Assembly: GCA_902702965.1 (NCBI GenBank)
Contig: CACRXP010000177.1
Span: forward strand, 265,207 to 329,206
DNA: 64,000 nucleotides
DNA from: Spirometra erinaceieuropaei
Lineage: Eukaryota > Platyhelminthes > Cestoda > Diphyllobothriidea > Diphyllobothriidae
Direction of reading: 5' to 3'
In this document: positions 36,801 through 42,914 of the stretch, piece by piece
Numbering within the stretch: position 1 is the stretch's first letter
Layout of the letters: each line of letters opens with the position of its first letter
Notes under the pieces: generated by a model
Databases searched by the model: none
Seen by the model: the letters and a program-made list of their open reading frames with translations, nothing else
What the model was told of the DNA's origin: nothing
Program-made: the position numbers and the translations under genes

Positions 36801-37313
36801 AGTCCTCACAGGATCGAGGGAATTGTATTGCTGACGTTTTGAAGGGCTTGGCCGGCATTCTTACAAACACAACTCTGTCCTTTAAGAAGAAGAAGAAGAC
36901 GCGATCACGGCGATCGTGTCTTCTTCTTCAAGAGTGCTTCCTGGGTTCTTCGAAACGTCAGCAGTACAATTACCTCGATCAGGTGAGCATTTCATTTATC
37001 TCAGATTATCTACACGGATCTCTTACGTTTGCTAACCTGAGCTCAAAATTGCCCTTCAGATGGCATTTTCACCTCCTACTCAGCAATAAGCCTAACCACC
37101 GTAGTGGCTATGGTTTGCCAGGACTTCAGCTACGGCGATTAGTTCAGACGTTTCCCCACTCTCTGCTTCAGAAGGCCGGTCCAGAAAGTACGTATGGCCG
37201 ACTCTGGAAACGAACAATAACGGTCTCCGAGGCGGAAGGCATGGAGAAAATTCTCGCCTCTCCGGAGTTCGTCTACATTGACGATGAAGTCACCGCGGGC
37301 GTAATGGAGGAGG
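12694..37313 (+). CDS. ionotropic glutamate receptor gene (multi-exon, 3' end lost in gap)
   Basis: This is my joined view of the exons listed separately below. A signal-peptide exon, an amino-terminal (LIVBP-like) domain, S1, TM1, pore loop, TM3 and the start of S2 follow in family order on one strand with GT-AG introns. Exon phases match at nearly every junction from 19077 to 37172; the joins exon 2 to 3 and around 25420 are uncertain. About 800 codons are visible and about 100 more (rest of S2, TM4, tail) are expected, giving the usual length of about 900 residues. The product would be a ligand-gated cation channel subunit in the plasma membrane. It is divergent: the TM3 signature and one ligand-contact residue differ from classic AMPA/kainate subunits. 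Introns are full of mobile elements. Confidence 0.8.
12810..14271 (+). other. iGluR intron 1
   Basis: It runs from the GTAAGT donor to a pyrimidine-rich acceptor (CTGCCGCCTTTTAG). It is AT-rich with only short frames, and I see no known repeat in it. Confidence 0.45.
14272..14509 (+). CDS. iGluR exon 2: amino-terminal domain, first segment
   Basis: After the acceptor the frame reads [20 protein letters not shown], the beta-strand/helix opening of the LIVBP-like domain. It continues through [11 protein letters not shown] to [14 protein letters not shown], matching the family's end of the first helix pair. The donor is uncertain: AGAG/GTCATG after 14509 leaves two bases, while the next known exon needs one base. 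A weaker donor after 14499 would give the right phase, or a small exon is still missing. Confidence 0.6.
15779..16060 (+). CDS. iGluR exon 3: amino-terminal domain
   Basis: A strong polypyrimidine acceptor (CAATCTATTTTAG) precedes two bases and 93 codons; the donor is G/GTAGGA. It reads [14 protein letters not shown], the 'c..l.IPhi' strand typical of LIVBP-like receptor domains, then [20 protein letters not shown]. Two sequons (NLT, NNT) suggest glycosylation of an extracellular domain. The open frame continues past the donor to 16152, but that tail shows no family pattern. Confidence 0.65.
16740..17480 (-). mobile_element. CR1/jockey-like non-LTR element, 3' coding fragment
   Basis: On the minus strand from 17480 leftward, decayed frames show the post-catalytic part of a non-LTR reverse transcriptase: [11 protein letters not shown] (the 'KC.vm' block), a [11 protein letters not shown] block at about 17300, the thumb motif [13 protein letters not shown] (compare 'fVRPhLEYa.qaW') at about 17150, then a RVIRQWSSL stretch near 16870. 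Several frame changes and stops interrupt it. It lies in the intron after iGluR exon 3, opposite to the gene. Confidence 0.7.
17480..17920. other. unassigned stretch within iGluR intron
   Basis: A 95-codon + frame (17557-17844) and a minus shadow are present without a recognisable domain. It may be a further decayed part of the neighbouring CR1-like element, but I could not confirm that. Confidence 0.3.
17925..18312. mobile_element. mariner-like MITE, right-part fragment (copy 3)
   Basis: It contains the central TTTTCCGTACGCGGAAAA palindrome region and the right arm ending GGTTGACATTTCATGAGT followed by TAGCCCGCATACG, as in the full copies. The left arm is missing and the outer few bases are altered. 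Confidence 0.6.
18318..18565 (+). mobile_element. Penelope-like family A, tail-only copy
   Basis: It starts with the last bases of the coding part (CCCTGATGAGGG, then a G run) and the conserved tail GGTATGCAGTAGCATGGTG at 18361. A good hammerhead-like core follows at 18441 (CTGATGATGGGTTCGAGCAG, then GAATCC). It follows directly on the MITE fragment, with no endonuclease frame. Confidence 0.7.
19077..19300 (+). CDS. iGluR exon 4: amino-terminal domain
   Basis: Acceptor AAACCGCAG, two bases then 74 codons, donor CAG/GTAGGT. The frame reads [13 protein letters not shown] and later [17 protein letters not shown]. The two-base start fits the one-base end of exon 3. It contains an internal NTS sequon. 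Sequence resemblance to the family is moderate; position, phase and good splice sites support it. Confidence 0.6.
19301..22122 (+). other. iGluR intron with a TTAGGG/CCCTAA-like tract
   Basis: The donor GTAGGT and the acceptor TTTTTTTCGTTCGCAG bracket it. The part at 20848-21075 is a degenerate G-rich then C-rich telomere-like tract (see its own entry). The rest has short frames only. Confidence 0.45.
20840..21080. repeat. degenerate TTAGGG-like tract followed by CCTAA-like tract
   Basis: The + strand goes from GGTTAGGGTTAAATAG through many TTAGGGCTGGGATTAGGG-like units to about 20990. It then switches to a C-rich half (CGTTAACCGTCGTCCTAGCC, CCTTAATCCCC). The two halves could fold back on each other. 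Confidence 0.5.
22123..22398 (+). CDS. iGluR exon 5: amino-terminal domain
   Basis: A strong acceptor (TTTTTTTCGTTCGCAG) and donor (CCG/GTATGT) enclose exactly 92 codons, phase 0 to 0. It reads [16 protein letters not shown], the 'a...gl....y.wi' pattern of LIVBP-like domains, and ends [13 protein letters not shown]. Sequons NVS and NAS and a pair of Cys (ED-C-F, F-D-C-R) fit an extracellular fold. Confidence 0.7.
22630..22800 (+). repeat. hammerhead-bearing short repeat, copy 1
   Basis: This dispersed repeat is also seen at 34285-34445 and, inverted, at 63515-63700. Shared blocks around the ribozyme are AGCTGTGTCAGGCAGCGGCA, TTTAGCT.ATACC and a downstream GTA..ATAAT-like end. It lies in the intron after iGluR exon 5. 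Confidence 0.65.
22666..22757 (+). ncRNA. hammerhead ribozyme (type I), best copy
   Basis: All core parts are in order. CTGATGA at 22680-22686. Stem II opens GTCG (22687-22690) with CGAC (22727-22730) and has an apical GCTG/CAGC helix (22702-22705 with 22713-22716). GAAA is at 22731-22734. Stem III has three pairs, A22734-T22743, C22735-G22742 and A22736-T22741, with a TGGG loop. The cleavage base is C22744. Stem I pairs CCCA (22676-22679) with TGGG (22745-22748), then an internal loop and AGCT/AGCT (22666-22669 with 22754-22757). The first stem II pair is the required G-C. The short stem III resembles hammerheads known from retroelements. Self-cleavage is inferred, not shown. Confidence 0.75.
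23226..23400 (+). repeat. tRNA-derived SINE family 2, copy 1
   Basis: A tRNA-like head GGGGCCTCATAGGTCAGATG at 23243 contains an A box (TAGGTCAGATGG). The B box GGGCTTGAATCC is at 23297. A tail with CACCGATCTTTTCCCAGTTA follows, and the same tail occurs after a B box at 54510. The clover-leaf is not intact, so this is a retroposon and not a tRNA gene. Confidence 0.6.
23592..23705 (+). CDS. iGluR exon 6: amino-terminal domain
   Basis: Acceptor TTTCTTTCATAG and donor GAC/GTAAGA enclose 38 codons, phase 0 to 0. It reads [20 protein letters not shown] and ends [10 protein letters not shown], matching the 'yDAvy.la.al' helix near the end of the amino-terminal domain. Confidence 0.65.
24065..24335 (+). 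repeat. two-copy tandem repeat, period about 137 bp
   Basis: TGCCTGTGGAAATATTGTTA at 24104 recurs at 24241 (TGCCTGTGAAGATATTGTTA), and the following GATGGCCAAAGC and CCTATCTTCAAG.CAGGTCG blocks recur with the same 137-base offset. No coding function is evident. Confidence 0.6.
25420..25484 (+). CDS. possible small iGluR exon 7
   Basis: A 65-base frame ([15 protein letters not shown], then NSADLV) between a GAAGCAG acceptor and an AG/GTCAGT donor. It starts in phase 0 and leaves two bases, exactly what is needed to join the exon ending at 23705 to the one starting at 27084. Family resemblance is weak, so it is supported mainly by phase and position. Another acceptor at 25399 gives stops in the needed frame. 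Confidence 0.35.
25983..26022. repeat. (TA)n microsatellite
   Basis: An AT/TA-only stretch of about 40 bases, partly palindromic, next to the SINE pair. It is a simple repeat. Confidence 0.8.
26034..26400. repeat. tRNA-derived SINE family 1, well-preserved head-to-head pair
   Basis: A minus unit (26034-26140: GACAAAGATATGGGAGACTG, GTCGTCAGCCAGTCATAACC, GAGGCTCGAACTCGCC) is followed by an inverted leader (GGAACGAGTGAGTTCCGTAA, GAGCGTCCCCTACCATTG). A plus unit starts at 26229 with GGGCTCGTGGTCCAG, a B box GGCGGGTTCGAGCC at 26281, the tail CGATGGCTAATAAGCCAGAA and an end TTGTCTTTGTC at 26380. A (TA)n run lies just left of it (25985-26022). Confidence 0.75.
26600..26790 (-). mobile_element. Penelope-like family B, endonuclease C-terminal fragment
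   Basis: On the minus strand a short frame reads [20 protein letters not shown] and ends near a QPMPRG stretch. This is the same C-terminal block as the family B copy at 29621-30100 ([20 protein letters not shown]). The N-terminal GIY-YIG part and the reverse transcriptase are absent. It lies in the intron before the iGluR exon at 27084. Confidence 0.7.
27084..27282 (+). CDS. iGluR exon 8: end of amino-terminal domain and start of S1
   Basis: Acceptor TTCTCAACAG, one base then 66 codons, donor CAG/GTACAA. It contains [17 protein letters not shown] (the family's 'G.i.F...G.r' strand) and closes with [10 protein letters not shown], the first beta strand of the ligand-binding domain (compare 'L.v.t..e.PfV'). 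The next exon continues the ligand-binding domain in the same phase. Confidence 0.75.
27762..27871 (+). CDS. iGluR exon 9: S1 ligand-binding lobe
   Basis: Acceptor CCTATTTAAAG, donor GG/GTGAGT, phase 0 to 2. It reads [12 protein letters not shown] and then [18 protein letters not shown], a close match to the S1 pattern 'y.GfciDLl..la..l.F'. This is one of the most diagnostic exons of the gene. Confidence 0.85.
28702..29160 (+). repeat. direct duplication of an approximately 120-bp unit, spacing 337 bp
   Basis: GGTTGCCTGTTCGTGACCC at 28702 recurs at 29039. In both copies it is followed by CTCGTTTGCTTCGG, AATAGA.CG.TGTGCGCCC and CCCGATCTG.GGCGACAGA blocks. The second copy abuts the Penelope family A fragment at 29160. 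Confidence 0.6.
29160..29600 (+). mobile_element. Penelope-like family A, endonuclease end plus tail
   Basis: The frame from 29166 reads [20 protein letters not shown] and then [11 protein letters not shown], ends with [11 protein letters not shown] and stops at 29412. The conserved tail (GGTATGCGGTAGCATGGCG) follows at 29440, with a hammerhead-like core at 29520. It is truncated at the 5' side. A minus-strand family B copy begins directly to the right. Confidence 0.75.
29600..30735 (-). mobile_element. Penelope-like family B element (reverse transcriptase part and endonuclease)
   Basis: On the minus strand, 30734-30459 encodes part of the reverse transcriptase: [20 protein letters not shown] (the 'Q..G..MGSPlS' loop) and [11 protein letters not shown] at the catalytic strand. 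The usual Y-V-D-D is Y-V-E-D here, so the site looks inactive. The following [12 protein letters not shown] block (about 30470-30430) is the thumb. After stops, 30100-29621 encodes the endonuclease C-terminal part ([38 protein letters not shown], ending RTRRPLTG and a stop). The GIY-YIG N-terminal half is decayed. The element lies in an iGluR intron, antisense. Confidence 0.8.
30785..30940 (+). mobile_element. Penelope-like family B, 3'-end fragment in inverted orientation
   Basis: The + strand reads [20 protein letters not shown] and ends RRTRRPLTG plus a stop at about 30912, then GCACCAAATGGATATTGAT. The minus-strand element at 29600-30735 ends with the same protein tail and the same post-stop bases, so the 3' ends of two copies flank the region as an inverted repeat (29605-29660 against 30855-30940). 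Confidence 0.75.
31085..31385. repeat. tRNA-derived SINE family 1, composite copy
   Basis: Leader GGACGCTCACCGATCGTTTC at 31091 with CCGCACAGCGGCGCGTGATA. Minus-type start ACCGACAAAGACAATGGAGA at 31206. It then switches to the plus tail: CAGGTCGTGAGTTCGAGCCC (B box) at 31260, CCACACCTCGGGGTTGG, AAGTCTAATAAGCCAGAAAT and an end CTTGTCTTTGTCGG. The plus head with the A box is deleted. Confidence 0.65.
31950..32105. repeat. triplet-rich low-complexity tract
   Basis: Runs of CTA, ACC and CAA triplets (for example ACTACTACTACTACTAC at 32057 and CAACAACAACAACAAC at 32087). A 117-codon open frame over it is explained by this simple repeat and is not called a gene. Confidence 0.75.
32336..32426 (+). 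CDS. iGluR exon 10: S1 ligand-binding lobe
   Basis: Acceptor CCGCTCTCACCTAG and donor GGG/GTAAGT. One base then 30 codons, which completes the Gly codon left by exon 9. It reads [20 protein letters not shown] then [10 protein letters not shown], an excellent match to the family's 'YeLv.v.DG.YG....nGsWnGmvGel..g'. Confidence 0.9.
33005..33115 (-). repeat. tRNA-derived SINE family 1, truncated minus copy
   Basis: AAGGCAAGGGAAACTGGAAT, then ACTTATTAGCCATCATCAGC and CAGTCATACCCAACC match the inverted SINE tail. The tRNA-like head beyond 33105 is missing. Confidence 0.6.
33570..33985 (+). mobile_element. Penelope-like family B, endonuclease copy (plus strand)
   Basis: The + strand shows a GIY-YIG-type domain start, [20 protein letters not shown] with [11 protein letters not shown] after it (about 33638-33725). 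The C-terminal block [20 protein letters not shown], then PIDLGAAYG, ends at a stop at about 33905. The YIG motif is IYFG and the central part is altered. No reverse transcriptase is seen upstream. It sits in the intron between iGluR exons 10 and 11. Confidence 0.7.
34285..34445 (+). repeat. hammerhead-bearing short repeat, copy 2
   Basis: CTTGATTATTCTCTGGAGTT, CCAGAAGCCGCATAGAGAAC, GCTGGGG and, after the ribozyme, TTTTAGCTGGTACCTATATG and GTATAATACC are shared with the inverted copy at 63515-63700. The family unit is about 165 bp. Confidence 0.65.
34325..34416 (+). ncRNA. hammerhead ribozyme remnant (copy 2)
   Basis: Same layout as the 22666-22757 copy. Stem I CCCA (34336-34339) pairs with TGGG (34403-34406). 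The core CTGATGA is changed to CTGTGGA (34340-34346). GAAA is at 34391-34394, stem III is short (A34394-T34401, C34395-G34400) and the cleavage base is C34402. The apical GCTG/CAGC helix of stem II is kept. The changed core bases should make it inactive. Confidence 0.55.
34478..34495. repeat. short (TA)n run
   Basis: CTATATATATATATATGGG, a simple repeat beside the hammerhead repeat. Confidence 0.7.
34540..35455 (-). mobile_element. Penelope-like family (A-related), decayed endonuclease and tail
   Basis: Minus frames at 35449-35150 contain [12 protein letters not shown] (GIY side) and [18 protein letters not shown] (YIG side, conserved G-E-T-G). Those at 35128-34865 contain [20 protein letters not shown] and [10 protein letters not shown], the C-terminal half with its Glu. 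Stops separate the two parts. At 34597-34530 the minus strand holds a tail resembling the family A tail (GAAACGTCAGAGCAATAAAC), with a decayed hammerhead-like core. It lies just upstream of iGluR exon 11, antisense. Confidence 0.7.
35712..36044 (+). CDS. iGluR exon 11: end of S1, TM1 and pore loop start
   Basis: A strong acceptor (CGCCTTCCTATTACTGCAG) opens 111 codons in phase 0. [20 protein letters not shown] holds the ligand-contact Pro (35733), Thr (35739) and Arg (35754) of the classic P-x-T...R set, so amino-acid binding is likely. TM1 is about [17 protein letters not shown] (35871-35922). The pore region reads [14 protein letters not shown] end the exon at 36044 (GAG/GTGTTT), because removing 36045-36137 restores the family pattern 'QG....P...S.Ri'. 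Confidence 0.8.
36045..36137 (+). other. probable 93-bp in-frame intron in the pore loop
   Basis: The frame stays open through these 93 bases, but they would insert 31 residues between the pore QGE and PLAYSSRIL, where the family has about four. Ends are GAG/GTGTTT and GCGCAG/GAA. A second donor-acceptor pair shifted five bases left (G/GTGAGG and GGCAG/CGC) also gives 93 bases. Length divisible by three and no stop mean it could be retained without a frameshift. Confidence 0.6.
36138..36350 (+). CDS. iGluR exon 12: pore end, TM3 and start of S2
   Basis: It reads [20 protein letters not shown], then [16 protein letters not shown]. The 'WW' and the 'AY.A.L.AFL' fit TM3, but the gating motif SYTANLAAFL is changed at several positions (T to Q, N to E). 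S2 begins with ETLEELADD and closes with [11 protein letters not shown], where the ligand-contact Ser of 'GST' is kept and the Thr is Tyr. The donor is GAG/GTACAG. Confidence 0.85.
36351..37171 (+). other. iGluR intron with Penelope tail scrap
   Basis: Donor GTACAG, acceptor CCACTCTCTGCTTCAG. At about 36898-36965 a segment (GCGATCGTGTCTTCTTCTTC, AGTGCTTCCTGGGTTCTTC, GAAACGTCAGCAG) resembles scrambled Penelope family A tail. Open frames running across the intron are coincidental. Confidence 0.5.
37172..37313 (+). CDS. iGluR exon 13: S2 ligand-binding lobe, cut by gap
   Basis: Phase 0 after GCTTCAG. It reads [20 protein letters not shown] and then [20 protein letters not shown], matching the S2 pattern 's..TY..mW..........eGi..v..g.yay..e'. 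The family's ligand-contact acid here falls at Asp (YIDDE), as in NMDA-type subunits, rather than Glu. The exon runs into the run of N. Remaining S2, TM4 and the stop are not visible. Confidence 0.85.
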
Positions 37314-38309
37314 NNNNNNNNNNNNNNNNNNNNNNNNNNNNNNNNNNNNNNNNNNNNNNNNNNNNNNNNNNNNNNNNNNNNNNNNNNNNNNNNNNNNNNN
37401 NNNNNNNNNNNNNNNNNNNNNNNNNNNNNNNNNNNNNNNNNNNNNNNNNNNNNNNNNNNNNNNNNNNNNNNNNNNNNNNNNNNNNNNNNNNNNNNNNNNN
37501 NNNNNNNNNNNNNNNNNNNNNNNNNNNNNNNNNNNNNNNNNNNNNNNNNNNNNNNNNNNNNNNNNNNNNNNNNNNNNNNNNNNNNNNNNNNNNNNNNNNN
37601 NNNNNNNNNNNNNNNNNNNNNNNNNNNNNNNNNNNNNNNNNNNNNNNNNNNNNNNNNNNNNNNNNNNNNNNNNNNNNNNNNNNNNNNNNNNNNNNNNNNN
37701 NNNNNNNNNNNNNNNNNNNNNNNNNNNNNNNNNNNNNNNNNNNNNNNNNNNNNNNNNNNNNNNNNNNNNNNNNNNNNNNNNNNNNNNNNNNNNNNNNNNN
37801 NNNNNNNNNNNNNNNNNNNNNNNNNNNNNNNNNNNNNNNNNNNNNNNNNNNNNNNNNNNNNNNNNNNNNNNNNNNNNNNNNNNNNNNNNNNNNNNNNNNN
37901 NNNNNNNNNNNNNNNNNNNNNNNNNNNNNNNNNNNNNNNNNNNNNNNNNNNNNNNNNNNNNNNNNNNNNNNNNNNNNNNNNNNNNNNNNNNNNNNNNNNN
38001 NNNNNNNNNNNNNNNNNNNNNNNNNNNNNNNNNNNNNNNNNNNNNNNNNNNNNNNNNNNNNNNNNNNNNNNNNNNNNNNNNNNNNNNNNNNNNNNNNNNN
38101 NNNNNNNNNNNNNNNNNNNNNNNNNNNNNNNNNNNNNNNNNNNNNNNNNNNNNNNNNNNNNNNNNNNNNNNNNNNNNNNNNNNNNNNNNNNNNNNNNNNN
38201 NNNNNNNNNNNNNNNNNNNNNNNNNNNNNNNNNNNNNNNNNNNNNNNNNNNNNNNNNNNNNNNNNNNNNNNNNNNNNNNNNNNNNNNNNNNNNNNNNNNN
38301 NNNNNNNNN
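37314..38309. other. assembly gap (996 N)
   Basis: An uninterrupted run of N within the iGluR S2 coding region. Open frames drawn through it have no meaning. Confidence 0.99.
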
Positions 38310-38359
38310 AATCCTAGAAGAGGAAAAAAAAATAAGCAATATAAATATGAGTGGGGGTT

Positions 38360-39060
38360 TCATTCAAACGACCAGCGGACATCGGGACCAACTACGATCG
38401 ATACGATCATACCAGTTCGACCGTCGCCTCTGACGTTGTCCACTGTGCGCTCCACAGCAAGGTGAAGCAGGCGCGGTGACCTCCGCGTGAACTAGTTTAT
38501 GGTGTGTGCAGACTTGCACTGCATCTATCGCACTCTCTCCTTGTCCCTACCTGGGCCCGGCGTTAAGAAAGGGTCAAGGAGACTGGAGGCGGACGGAGGA
38601 CGCAGGTGGATGGCGAGGCCGAGGCCGCACCTTGGCACTCCACTCCACATCCCCTGGTCTACACAACAATTGGCCAGAATTTTAACCACGACGGGTCAGA
38701 AGGAGAAGGACTGGGCAGCCATGCCCACGACCTGTGTACCCAGCAGGAGCGCAAGCGCACCCAGCGGCGGGGGACCAGATGCCAGAGAGCTGCCAGCGCA
38801 TACCAGGATGTGGGGGCCATGATTAACTGATCCCGGCAAACCAAACGCCTACAGACACGGTCATAAAGGAATAAGTAATCACTGAAGAAGTTTGTCGGTC
38901 CAGGAGTTAAGAAAGTGTTGCAAAGTGAGGCAAACTCCCGATCCGCGAGTAATTTATCCTCGTCATGTTCAGGGCTCAAACAAACCCTCCCACGAAAAGC
39001 GTCTGAGTTAATGAGTTGTTCTCTGGCTGACGAAGCATACGCCACGCCAAGTGTCTACAC
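38360..39060. other. GC-rich stretch of unknown nature
   Basis: Clearly more GC-rich than its surroundings, with paired open frames on both strands (for example 38606-38830 + and 38659-39045 -). I recognise no domain. CTCCTTGTCCCTACCTGGGC and AAGGGTCAAGGAGACTGG suggest an unclassified dispersed repeat rather than a gene. I found no second copy in the window. Confidence 0.3.
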
Positions 39061-42000
39061 TATAGAAACTTCAAAGGCACTTATTTTGTAATATTATGTA
39101 AGGAGGATGCGTGGACTCCCGCTAGACTTTTTTTGCACGACGAGGATGTGGTAAGCAGCAGGTCAAATAAGGTGGCTGACTCGACTCACGCCTTGACCAA
39201 GATCCACGTCCTCAAAGACCCTGCTGGAGGCGGATGAGGTAACGCGCCAGCCAACTCTGGGGGAGAAAGCCAGGGGTTGGAGGCCACGGCAGTCTAGCCG
39301 CATCATTTTGCTAAACTTCTCGGAGGAGTCATCAGTGTAGGGACTCACGCTTCCGGGGACGATGTCTGAAAGTGGAAGAAAAAAAGGAGGTCAGATCATT
39401 ATCAAACGTCCAACTGAAGAAAAAAGAACTTAGATTTGAGTACAGTGATCTAAGCTGAGGCAAGGAGGTATTGATTCAGGCCCGCTGACAATGCTATCAG
39501 ACAGAAAAAGACTGTTGTCGGAGAAGTCTAACAGAGAAACTACGAGAATACGCCGGGAGTGAGATACGTTATTTATTTCCTAAGGATCAAGAGGACTATC
39601 GTGAGGAGAAAAAACAACGACACCATCCACTTGCAACCATACCATAGTTCATACGACGAAAGAGAAAGAATTATTTCGAACTCCAAACGGCCAATTACAG
39701 GCAATTAAGATTAAAAAAACACTTCCAAATAAGAGCAGACAACAGAAGCAGCACAAATTAAGACGTAGACGTTCAGGTGTATGGGTAAAGGCAGATGTGT
39801 ACCGGCAGAATTTTCACGGCTGCAGAATTTACATTTCAGTTTTAGGTTTGTTGAACTCCTGGAACCCTTCAAAGGGACCCGCTCCTGTGGAAACAAACGC
39901 AGTAATTCCGCTCCTGGTAACTTACTCCTTCACAGAGGTATACCCAATCTTCATGAACTTCGTTACAACTAGTGCATTTGACCTGGGAGAACGCCTGTAA
40001 ACTTCAGCAATAAAGAACCTACCTGAATGTACCACCGGAAATCGGACCCGTAGGGAACAACTTCACTAATATTTTCCAATTTTGCACAGAATTCTAGATC
40101 GTACACCTAAAATATAGATACAAAGCGCAAGCGTACGAGCACTTGTTTCTAATTTGGTACACATAAGCACAAGCATTGAGTTTGCAAAAAATATTTTAGG
40201 CGAAAGAGCTTAACGGACCAGTTAAGATTTATTGGCTGCCTTGCAGATTATGCGCGAGGTCTTAGTGGAGGTCTTGTTGAGAGGAAGCCTAACTACAACT
40301 TACGAAACCGACAAACCCAATGGAAAGGCACATAACGTCATTAATTTTGAGCAAAGTAATTACACGGCGCCATTGGCTTAACCCAATGCATCGATGCAAA
40401 ATATGTCACCAGAAGCAGGCGAATATATGATTCGGTGAAGTTGGAACGCGGCTGGGTAAATTTTCATCTAACGCGCGGATGATGACAGTCGGTTGTTGTG
40501 AATGCTCAAATTTAGCATATATCGTGAAAATGCACGGGCGAGGGAGAAAGGAACTGGAAAAGACGTTCTGCGAAAAGGCGGCCCTTTCCCTCGCGTGGCC
40601 CTCAGGGTCACTGTGAAGTTCTCCCTGAGCATCTACATCAAGCACTAAGTATGATGCTGATCACATGTGACATTCGAAGCGGATGAGGAGTATCGGACTG
40701 AAGTCGAAGTGGATTAGGGGTTGACGGATTTAAACTTCCTCATCTGTGCCCCTTAGTCCCTATCATATGCACCTTAAATAGTTGCGATCATGACATCTTG
40801 AGTCTTTACTCTCACGTCAGTTTGGGAAGGCTTTTGAGTGTGAAGAAATATATAGTTGGGTGTAACAAGGCCTTTTGTGTGCCTGTTCATCTCACCTTCA
40901 CAAGACATATCAAACAGGCACATACTCCGAGAGTTCCCTAATTTGAGATAATTTTGATCGCCGACTACGAAGTACTAGTGTGATTCGGAATTCCAAAGAA
41001 AATCATCCGGATGAACTATTTGACCCTGTCGGTACCAGTGAATTGGCACTTCAGACCGGACAAGGTCGTGTCCGCTTTATGCTTATGAATGTTTTTCGTC
41101 CAAGAAACCTGTTTGCAGAACTTGGGTACCTTTTGCCGTAAGAGAATCCAAATATTGTGAGTCTAGCAGAAACATCTGCAGTTGCAGATGCACTAGAGTC
41201 AGAATGAGCTGTCAATGGGGCAGTTGCATGCACTACGTCCCGCCAAAAATCGGGAATCCCCAACATGCAGACAACGCAGGTTTCCTAATTTCTGCAGCCA
41301 GCGCCGGTCGCTCTTATACACATCAATAAACCCTCACAGATGGTTTCCAACAGTTCCATAATGCTTACTGACAAACGTTTTAACTCAAACACGGATGCAT
41401 TGATCAGTAGGGCCTCGATGTCGGCGCATAGATGGCCAAGTCTCTCGTAAGGATTTTAAGAGTAAGGCTGAAAAATGCGCCATCGCACAGCATCGACTAG
41501 CGACGGCCGTCTGTGATCGGAGTCATCCTGCAACGTTGGGACCACTTAAATGTCATCATAGTGTCAGTGAAACAATTCCTGTAACCTGCTGTCAAGGCTT
41601 GAAAAGGACGTCTACTAATTAGTAAAGGATTCCAACACACCAACGGGGAAAACTTTCGAATGTCACAAGATACGTTTGTTTGGTCACACTTCGATTGCAT
41701 GCAACTGGTGGACTCCGTGTCTTACAAGCTACATCGAGGCTTGTTTGGAATCAGAAAGGACTCCAAACTGTACTATAGGGTGCCAACCACAACAGTAACT
41801 TTGGTCAATGAGAGATCAACACTAATTAATATGTGTCGGTAGTGACACTGTTCGCAGCGAAAAAGGCCTGTTAATGACCTCGAAACATGGAAAATAACAG
41901 AACCGCCTCAGTTCTTAATGTACATTAGGGAGCAGCTCTCAAACAGTGTCGTCTGTCCGCTACCAGTCCAGTCTCTAAGCACCCCTCTCAGGGTTTCAGA

Positions 42001-42914
42001 GTAACACTTCAGACGTAAGTTTAGTAACCCAAATCGAATAATTCTACAATTTCGCTTGTGACAGATCGAGTGAGGCTTTGAAACATCGCGGGTGAAAAAC
42101 TGCCAGCATACCGGCATCCTTTAGGGTGCACGCGACTGCCATGATGGCCCAAGTCTATGTAGGTCAGGTGTTATACGTGTCCTTGAGGTCTCAGGTAATC
42201 GCTCACAGAAAAGCATGCAGATGTAGGCTTTGCAATTGCCTGCAGATTCAGAATAAGGTTCTGAAAGCGATATGTGTCGGCCAAATTCAAGCAAGATGTT
42301 TAATAGTGTTACAAAGATCCTACGAAACGGTGCTAATAGGGAGAAATGATATGTTAGCGGCAGCTGGTCTGAAAACTCCGTCATGTAATAAAATAAAAAG
42401 TGCACCGCATAAATACAGTAAAAATGCAGAGTAGAAGCAATTAAAAAATACTTAGAATGAACGGGTGCTAACAGCTAGGCAAATGCTAGGCGGATGGGCT
42501 AAGAGTTATTCGTAACAGTAAAAGAACAAAAGGGATTTATAAGGTGCGGCACTACTTATAAAGACAAATAAAAGAAGTCTTTAACACAAACCTTTTCAAA
42601 GTGGCGCAAAAAGTGAATTTTCCTGTCCTAAATAGACAAGAGATGAGCAAAGATGAACAGATGTACATTTTCTCGGTTAAAAGGGAAACAAAGGTGGAAA
42701 GTGTATAATGAATTCATCTGCAGAAATCTGGCTCTACTGTTTTGTATTATAATTTGGTTGACTTTCTGAAATGGTCTTGACTTTCTGAAACGCTGATTTA
42801 GGTCTCTTTGTTGCACTAAGTTAGTTCATTGACTCCGAGCACTGCTGTCATCTGAACATTTTTCGGGTAGTAGAATAAAATTTAAGCCACCTGAGCGAGC
42901 GCTTCATTTAGTAC
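39061..42914. other. unassigned non-coding stretch
   Basis: AT-rich DNA with small scattered frames on both strands up to about 100 codons and none with a known domain. I see no TM4-like exon that could finish the iGluR gene, and no repeat family shared with the rest of the window. Confidence 0.4.
42911..42914. repeat. target-site duplication, left (GTAC)
   Basis: GTAC directly before the 5' LTR is repeated directly after the 3' LTR (47969-47972). Four-base duplications suit Ty3/gypsy integration. Confidence 0.7.

Noticed and set aside
36788..38317. 509-codon open frame on + across the gap (and its minus counterpart)
   Set aside because: Most of it is N; only 37172-37313 is real coding sequence, as part of an iGluR exon.
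39310..39335. CTGATGA on the minus strand as a hammerhead core
   Set aside because: Followed by GAAG instead of GAAA and no stem I or III.
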